The notes below the pieces were generated by a model. The model was given only the letters and a program-made list of their open reading frames with translations. It was not told the origin of the DNA and did no database searches. Below, one piece after another: positions 60,137 through 64,000 of a stretch of 64,000 nt of DNA. The position numbers and the translations under genes are program-made. Numbering within the stretch: position 1 is the first letter of the stretch; every line of letters begins with the position of its first letter. The stretch comes from an uncultured Albidovulum sp. (GTDB lineage Bacteria > Pseudomonadota > Alphaproteobacteria > Rhodobacterales > Rhodobacteraceae): the NCBI GenBank assembly GCA_913064775.1, contig CAJYAD010000008.1, positions 1-64,000 on the forward strand. The letters are read 5' to 3'.

Positions 60137-62389
60137 TCAGGCCTGGCCCGCCGCGTCCGAGGCAAGCCAGGCCATCACCGCCGAGCGCACCGATTGCTGG
60201 CCGTCACGGCTGGCCGCATCGATCACCTTGCGCAATTCGCCCAGATCGACGCGGCGGATCAGGTGCTTCACCGGCCCGATCGAGGCCGGGCGCATCGACA
60301 GGGTGCGCAGCCCGATCGCCGCGAGGCAGATCGCCTCGACCGGGCGCCCCGCATCCTCGCCGCAAAAGCTTAGCGGCGTGCCGGCCTCGTCGCAGCGCTT
60401 CACGATCATCTCGATGAACCGCAGGTAGGAACAGTTCAGCGTGTCGTAGCGGCGGCGCACGCGCTCGTTCTCGCGGTCGGCGGCGAAGAAGAACTGCTTC
60501 AGATCATTGCCGCCGATCGAGATGAAATCGGCCAGTTCGAAGAATTGCTGCGGCGCATAGGCAAGGCTGGGGGTTTCCAGCATCGCCCCGATCTCGATCT
60601 TTTCGGGCAGCACATGGCCCATCTCGCGTTCGCGCGCGATCTGCGCCAGGATCAGGTCACGCGCCTGAACGAATTCCTCGAACTGGGTGACGAAGGGGAA
60701 CATCACGCTCAGCGGTCGCCCGTCCGCAGCCCGGATCAGCGCCTGAGCCTGCATCTTCATCACCCCCGGCTTGTCCAGGGTCAGCCGCAGCGCCCGCCAG
60801 CCCATCGCCGGGTTGGGTTCGTCCTGCGGCTTCATGAAGGGCACCACCTTGTCCGAGCCGATGTCGAGGGTGCGAAACACCACCGGCTTGCCCTTGGCCG
60901 CGTCCAGCACCCGCCCGTACAGCGCCGCCAGTTCCGATCGGCGCGGCACCTTGGTGCGGACCAGAAACTGCAGCTCTGTCCGGAACAGGCCCACGCCCTC
61001 GGCGCCCGAGCCGGCAAGCGAGGGCAGATCGGCCATCAGGCCCGCGTTCATGTACAGCTTGATCTCGGTGCCGGCGCGGTCGGTCGCGGGTTTTTCGCGC
61101 AACCCGGCATAGCGTTCCTGTGCCTTGGCCTGCATGGCGATCTTGTCCCGAAAGGCAGAGGCGACGGTCTCCTCAGGTCTCAGATGGACCACACCCTGAT
61201 CACCATCAACCAGGATCAGATCACCATTCAGCGCCTCGGTGGTGATCCGCCCGGCATGGATCACCAAGGGGATCGCCAGCGCCCGCGCGACAATCGCGGC
61301 ATGGCTGCCCACGGCGCCTTCCTCCAGCACCACGCCCTTCAGCTTGCGGCCGTAATCGAGCAACTCGCCGGGCCCGATGTTGCGCGCGATCAGAACCGGA
61401 TCGTCGGGCATCTCGGCCCCGGTTTCACTGCCCTGGCCAGTCAGGATCCGCAACAGCCGGTTCGACAGGTCGTCCAGATCATGAAGCCGCTCGCGCAGGT
61501 AGGGATCGGGCACCTGACCCAGCCGCGCGCGGGTCTGGGATTGCTCTTTCTCCACCGCCGCCTCGGCCGACAGGCCACGCCCGATGTCCTCTTCCATCCG
61601 CTTCATCCAGCCGCGGGAATTGGCGAACATCCGGTAGGCTTCCAGAACCTGGGTCTGCTCCATGTCGCCGGTGGATTGAGACAGCAGATCGTCGACCGAA
61701 AGCCGCAATTCACCCACTGCGGCCTGCAGGCGCTCCAACTCGGCCTGCGGATCGTCGGCGACAGGGTTGGTGACCACGACGCGCGGCTCGTGCAGCCAGA
61801 CACGCCCCTCGGCCGCGCCTTCCTGCCCGGTCGCGCCGCGAAACAGCACCGGATGCTTGTGCGGTGCCGCCAGCGCCTCGCCCTCGCCGACGAAGGCGCC
61901 CAGTTCGGCCATCTCGGCCAGAACCATGGCGACGACTTCCAGCGCATAGACCTCATCGTCCGAGAATTGCCGCGCCTCGCGCGACTGGACGACCAGCACG
62001 CCCATCCGTTCCCCCAGGCGCTGGATCGGCACGCCGAGAAAGCTGGAATAGATCTCTTCGCCGGTCTCAGGCATGTAGCGAAAGCCGCGCTCCTTCGGGG
62101 CCTCGGCAGAGTTGATCGGCCGCGCTTCGCGCGCGACGCGGCCCACCAGACCCTCGCCCATGCGCAGGCGCGACTGGTGCACCGCCTCGGGCTTGAGGCC
62201 TTCCGAGGCGCAAAGCTCCAGCGTGTCCTCGTCACGGAACAGGTAGATCGAGCAGACCTCGCAGCACATCGAATCCGCGATCAGATGGGTGATGCGGTCC
62301 AGCCGTTCCTGCCCTGCGCCGCGCTCGGCCAGGCTGTCGCGCAAGCGGCGTAGCAGCTTGCGACTATCGGTTTCCAACTGCACGGGCAT
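60137..62389 (-). CDS. ptsP: Phosphoenolpyruvate-protein phosphotransferase PtsP (EI-Ntr)
   Basis: First enzyme of the nitrogen-related PTS, passing phosphate from PEP to NPr and then PtsN. The N-terminal GAF domain (RLDRITHLIADSMCCEVCSIYLFRDEDTLELCASEGL...AEMAELGAFV, about 25-170) senses glutamine/2-oxoglutarate. The phosphohistidine domain holds the active site GAVGSHAAIVARALAIPLV (GGxxSHxAI), and the PEP-binding TIM barrel ends with FFSIGGNDLKQFFFAADRENERVRRRYDTL and FCGEDAGRPVEAICL. The 750-residue length is usual. ATG 62389 follows GAGGGG and lies 37 bases from lysC. Confidence 0.95.
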   Translation of the reverse strand: MPVQLETDSRKLLRRLRDSLAERGAGQERLDRITHLIADSMCCEVCSIYLFRDEDTLELCASEGLKPEAVHQSRLRMGEGLVGRVAREARPINSAEAPKERGFRYMPETGEEIYSSFLGVPIQRLGERMGVLVVQSREARQFSDDEVYALEVVAMVLAEMAELGAFVGEGEALAAPHKHPVLFRGATGQEGAAEGRVWLHEPRVVVTNPVADDPQAELERLQAAVGELRLSVDDLLSQSTGDMEQTQVLEAYRMFANSRGWMKRMEEDIGRGLSAEAAVEKEQSQTRARLGQVPDPYLRERLHDLDDLSNRLLRILTGQGSETGAEMPDDPVLIARNIGPGELLDYGRKLKGVVLEEGAVGSHAAIVARALAIPLVIHAGRITTEALNGDLILVDGDQGVVHLRPEETVASAFRDKIAMQAKAQERYAGLREKPATDRAGTEIKLYMNAGLMADLPSLAGSGAEGVGLFRTELQFLVRTKVPRRSELAALYGRVLDAAKGKPVVFRTLDIGSDKVVPFMKPQDEPNPAMGWRALRLTLDKPGVMKMQAQALIRAADGRPLSVMFPFVTQFEEFVQARDLILAQIAREREMGHVLPEKIEIGAMLETPSLAYAPQQFFELADFISIGGNDLKQFFFAADRENERVRRRYDTLNCSYLRFIEMIVKRCDEAGTPLSFCGEDAGRPVEAICLAAIGLRTLSMRPASIGPVKHLIRRVDLGELRKVIDAASRDGQQSVRSAVMAWLASDAAGQA

Positions 62390-62426
62390 CCCCTCGCCCC
62401 GATTAGATGCTGGGGCGAATGCCGGA

Positions 62427-63686
62427 TCAGGCACCCGCCTCCAATTCGAAGGCATCATGCAGTGCCTGAACCGCAAGTTCCATGTATTTCCGGTCGATCA
62501 GCACGGAAATCTTGATCTCGGAAGTTGTAATGACCTTGATGTTGATCCCCTCGGCGGCGAGCGCCTGGAACATCTTCGCCGCCACCCCGGTGTGCGACCG
62601 CATCCCGATACCGACGACCGAAACCTTGGCCACATCGGTATCCTCGACCAGCTCCTCATAGGCGATCTGGCCGTTGGCGCGGGCGTCCTCCATCGCCTTG
62701 CGGGCGCGGGCGACCTGATTTGTCGGGCAGGAGAAGGTCATGTCGGTGACCGCGAAGGTCCGGCCCTCGTAATCCTTTTCGCTGATGTTCTGGACGATCA
62801 TGTCCACGTTCACCCCGGCCTCGGCCAGCGGCCCGAAGATCGCGCTGGCCACACCTGGGCGGTCCTCGACCGTGACCAGGGTCAGCTTGGCTTCGTCGCG
62901 CGAATAGGCGACGCCCGAGACGGCTTTCGATTCCATGATTTCCTCCTCGTCGCAGACGAGCGTTCCAGAATTTTCGTCACTGTCCTCGAAGCTCGACAGA
63001 ACCCGCAGGCGCACCTTGTAGCGCATCGCCAGCTCGACCGAGCGGGTCTGCAACACCTTGGCGCCCAGCGAGGCCAGCTCCAGCATCTCCTCGAAGGCGA
63101 TCTTTTCCAGCTTGCGGGCCTTGGTGCTGATCCGCGGGTCGGTGGTGTAGATGCCGTCGACATCGGTGTAGATATCGCAGCGCTCTGCCCCGAAGGCGGC
63201 GGCGAAGGCCACCGCCGTGGTGTCGGAGCCGCCGCGCCCCAGCGTGGTGATGCGGCCCTCGGGGCTGACCCCCTGGAAGCCCGCGACCACGGCCACCTTC
63301 ATGCCTTCGGCGAATTTCTGATCGATATTGTCGCGCGGGATGTCGACGAAGCGGGCCGAGGCGTGCTGCGAGGTCGTCTGGATCGGCACCTGCCAGCCCT
63401 GCCAGCTGCGCGCCGGCACGCCCATTTCCTGCAAGGTCAGCGACATCAGCCCGGCGGTGACATTCTCGCCCGAGGACACCACCGCATCATATTCGCGCGC
63501 GTCGTAAAGCGGCGAGGTCTCCTCGACCCAGCCGACCAGCTCATTGGTCCTGCCGGACATGGCCGAGACGATGACGATGACGTCATAGCCGCGCGCGACC
63601 TCGCGCTTCACCTTCTGGGCAGCATTCGCGATGCGCTCAAGGTCGGCCACCGAGGTGCCGCCGAATTTCATCACCAGAAGCGGCAT
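62427..63686 (-). CDS. lysC: Aspartate kinase
   Basis: Phosphorylates aspartate, the first step to Lys, Thr, Met and diaminopimelate. The 419-residue protein starts MPLLVMKFGGTSVADLERIANAAQKV with the catalytic KFGGTSV, the Asp-binding TLGRGGSDTTAVAFAAAFGAERCDIYTDVDGIYTTDPR, and two C-terminal ACT domains (VEDRPGVASAIFGPLAEAGVNVDMIVQNIS; GIGMRSHTGVAAKMFQALAAEGINIKVITTSEIKI) for feedback control by Lys/Thr. The gene precedes ptsP on the same strand. Confidence 0.97.
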   Translation of the reverse strand: MPLLVMKFGGTSVADLERIANAAQKVKREVARGYDVIVIVSAMSGRTNELVGWVEETSPLYDAREYDAVVSSGENVTAGLMSLTLQEMGVPARSWQGWQVPIQTTSQHASARFVDIPRDNIDQKFAEGMKVAVVAGFQGVSPEGRITTLGRGGSDTTAVAFAAAFGAERCDIYTDVDGIYTTDPRISTKARKLEKIAFEEMLELASLGAKVLQTRSVELAMRYKVRLRVLSSFEDSDENSGTLVCDEEEIMESKAVSGVAYSRDEAKLTLVTVEDRPGVASAIFGPLAEAGVNVDMIVQNISEKDYEGRTFAVTDMTFSCPTNQVARARKAMEDARANGQIAYEELVEDTDVAKVSVVGIGMRSHTGVAAKMFQALAAEGINIKVITTSEIKISVLIDRKYMELAVQALHDAFELEAGA

Positions 63687-63986
63687 TTACACCCCCCTGA
63701 CAGGACCGAACCGGGGCGGGCTTAGCCGGGCGCGGGGCTTTGCGCAAGGGGGAATGCGGCGCCACCCTCGTCGCTGCTCGGGGTTGCCGTTCGCGGCGCC
63801 ACCGCGCCGCCGAGCCGGTAGCAGGATCCACTGCCGCGCCCCGCAAAACCGAGATCGGGCGCCCAATCGCCGTCAATTGCCCCCGGGGTTTACATTCCGG
63901 GCCCATATTGTCAGGTTTGACCCTCATCCAAGAGCACCTGCGCCGGCGGCGCGGCCTCGCAAATTCCCAGAAACAGAGAGATATCC
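63687..63986. other. Gap upstream of lysC and the next rightward gene
   Basis: A 300-base divergent region. No gene or RNA is visible. A GGCGG-rich segment dominates the left part, and the AT-rich TTTACATTCC near 63889-63898 and CATATTGTCAGG near 63903-63914 are the likeliest promoter elements; these are not assigned with confidence. Confidence 0.35.
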
Positions 63987-64000
63987 ATGACCCAGGTGAA
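63987..64000 (+). CDS. First codons of a rightward gene
   Basis: ATG 63987 (MTQV...) follows AAACAGAGAG and runs off the window after 14 bases, far too short to identify. The AGAGAG site 6 bases upstream makes it a credible start. Confidence 0.4.

Overview
The window looks like a GC-rich alphaproteobacterial chromosome, most likely a Rhodobacteraceae/Paracoccaceae member. I infer this from gene content: a TIGR02300 FYDLN-acid protein, a PopZ-like protein with a conserved Rhodobacterales layout, IalB-family and H-NOX/HNOBA-GGDEF genes, the rpmH-rnpA-yidD cluster, and small intergenic repeats typical of that group. No species is claimed. Coding density is high and long antisense open frames are abundant because of base composition; they are left out.

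Layout. 1-4770: a Tn7/Tn5053-type transposition module (tniA, tniB, tniQ), visibly less GC-rich than its neighbours, with a candidate right end near 4650-4765. 4884-8336: a secreted protein of unknown function, a GNAT acetyltransferase and a CoA-transferase. 8620-12040: a sugar ABC transporter (XylF-like binding protein plus a natural ATPase-permease fusion) behind a LacI-type operator. 12077-14675: a HAD phosphatase and an H-NOX / HNOBA-diguanylate cyclase pair whose H-NOX lacks the usual heme histidine. 14750-24337: mostly housekeeping (HisC-like aminotransferase, valS, efp, PopZ-like, tolC, pcm, tRNA-Cys). 24407-36463: an IS5-family remnant, class III transaminase, IalB, MprF-like protein, a hybrid histidine kinase with a small molybdopterin-oxidoreductase-fold protein and a NarL-type regulator, GntR regulator, metallopeptidase, TIGR02300 protein and tRNA-Ala.

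36464-41650 is the accessory stretch of greatest interest. It begins with an integrase remnant directly after tRNA-Ala, then a methyltransferase that could be a DMSP-synthesis (DsyB-type) enzyme and a histidine-rich membrane protein. Next comes a three-gene overlapping operon, tetR - SAM methyltransferase - HgcAB-like fusion, behind a perfect 10-bp-arm palindrome. The fusion has the HgcA corrinoid cap-helix motif, membrane helices and an HgcB-like ferredoxin end, but lacks several residues linked to mercury methylation.

41857-50834 is a complete amide-utilisation locus: amiC (ligand sensor), amiR (ANTAR antiterminator), an RNA leader with two hexaloop hairpins followed by an intrinsic terminator, a nitrilase-type amidase, a urea/amide-type ABC transporter (with a permease-ATPase fusion) and an FmdA formamidase. 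The predicted circuit is: amide binds AmiC, AmiR is released, AmiR captures the paired hairpins, and transcription reads through the terminator into amidase and transporter.

51113-64000: an EAL phosphodiesterase with degenerate GGDEF, a TtcA-like enzyme, yidD, rnpA, rpmH, a pseudoprotease with SPOR-like and peptidoglycan-binding domains, TrkH, an alpha/beta hydrolase, a glutathione S-transferase, ptsP and lysC, ending at the first codons of another gene. Functions are assigned from motifs read by eye; no database search was run.
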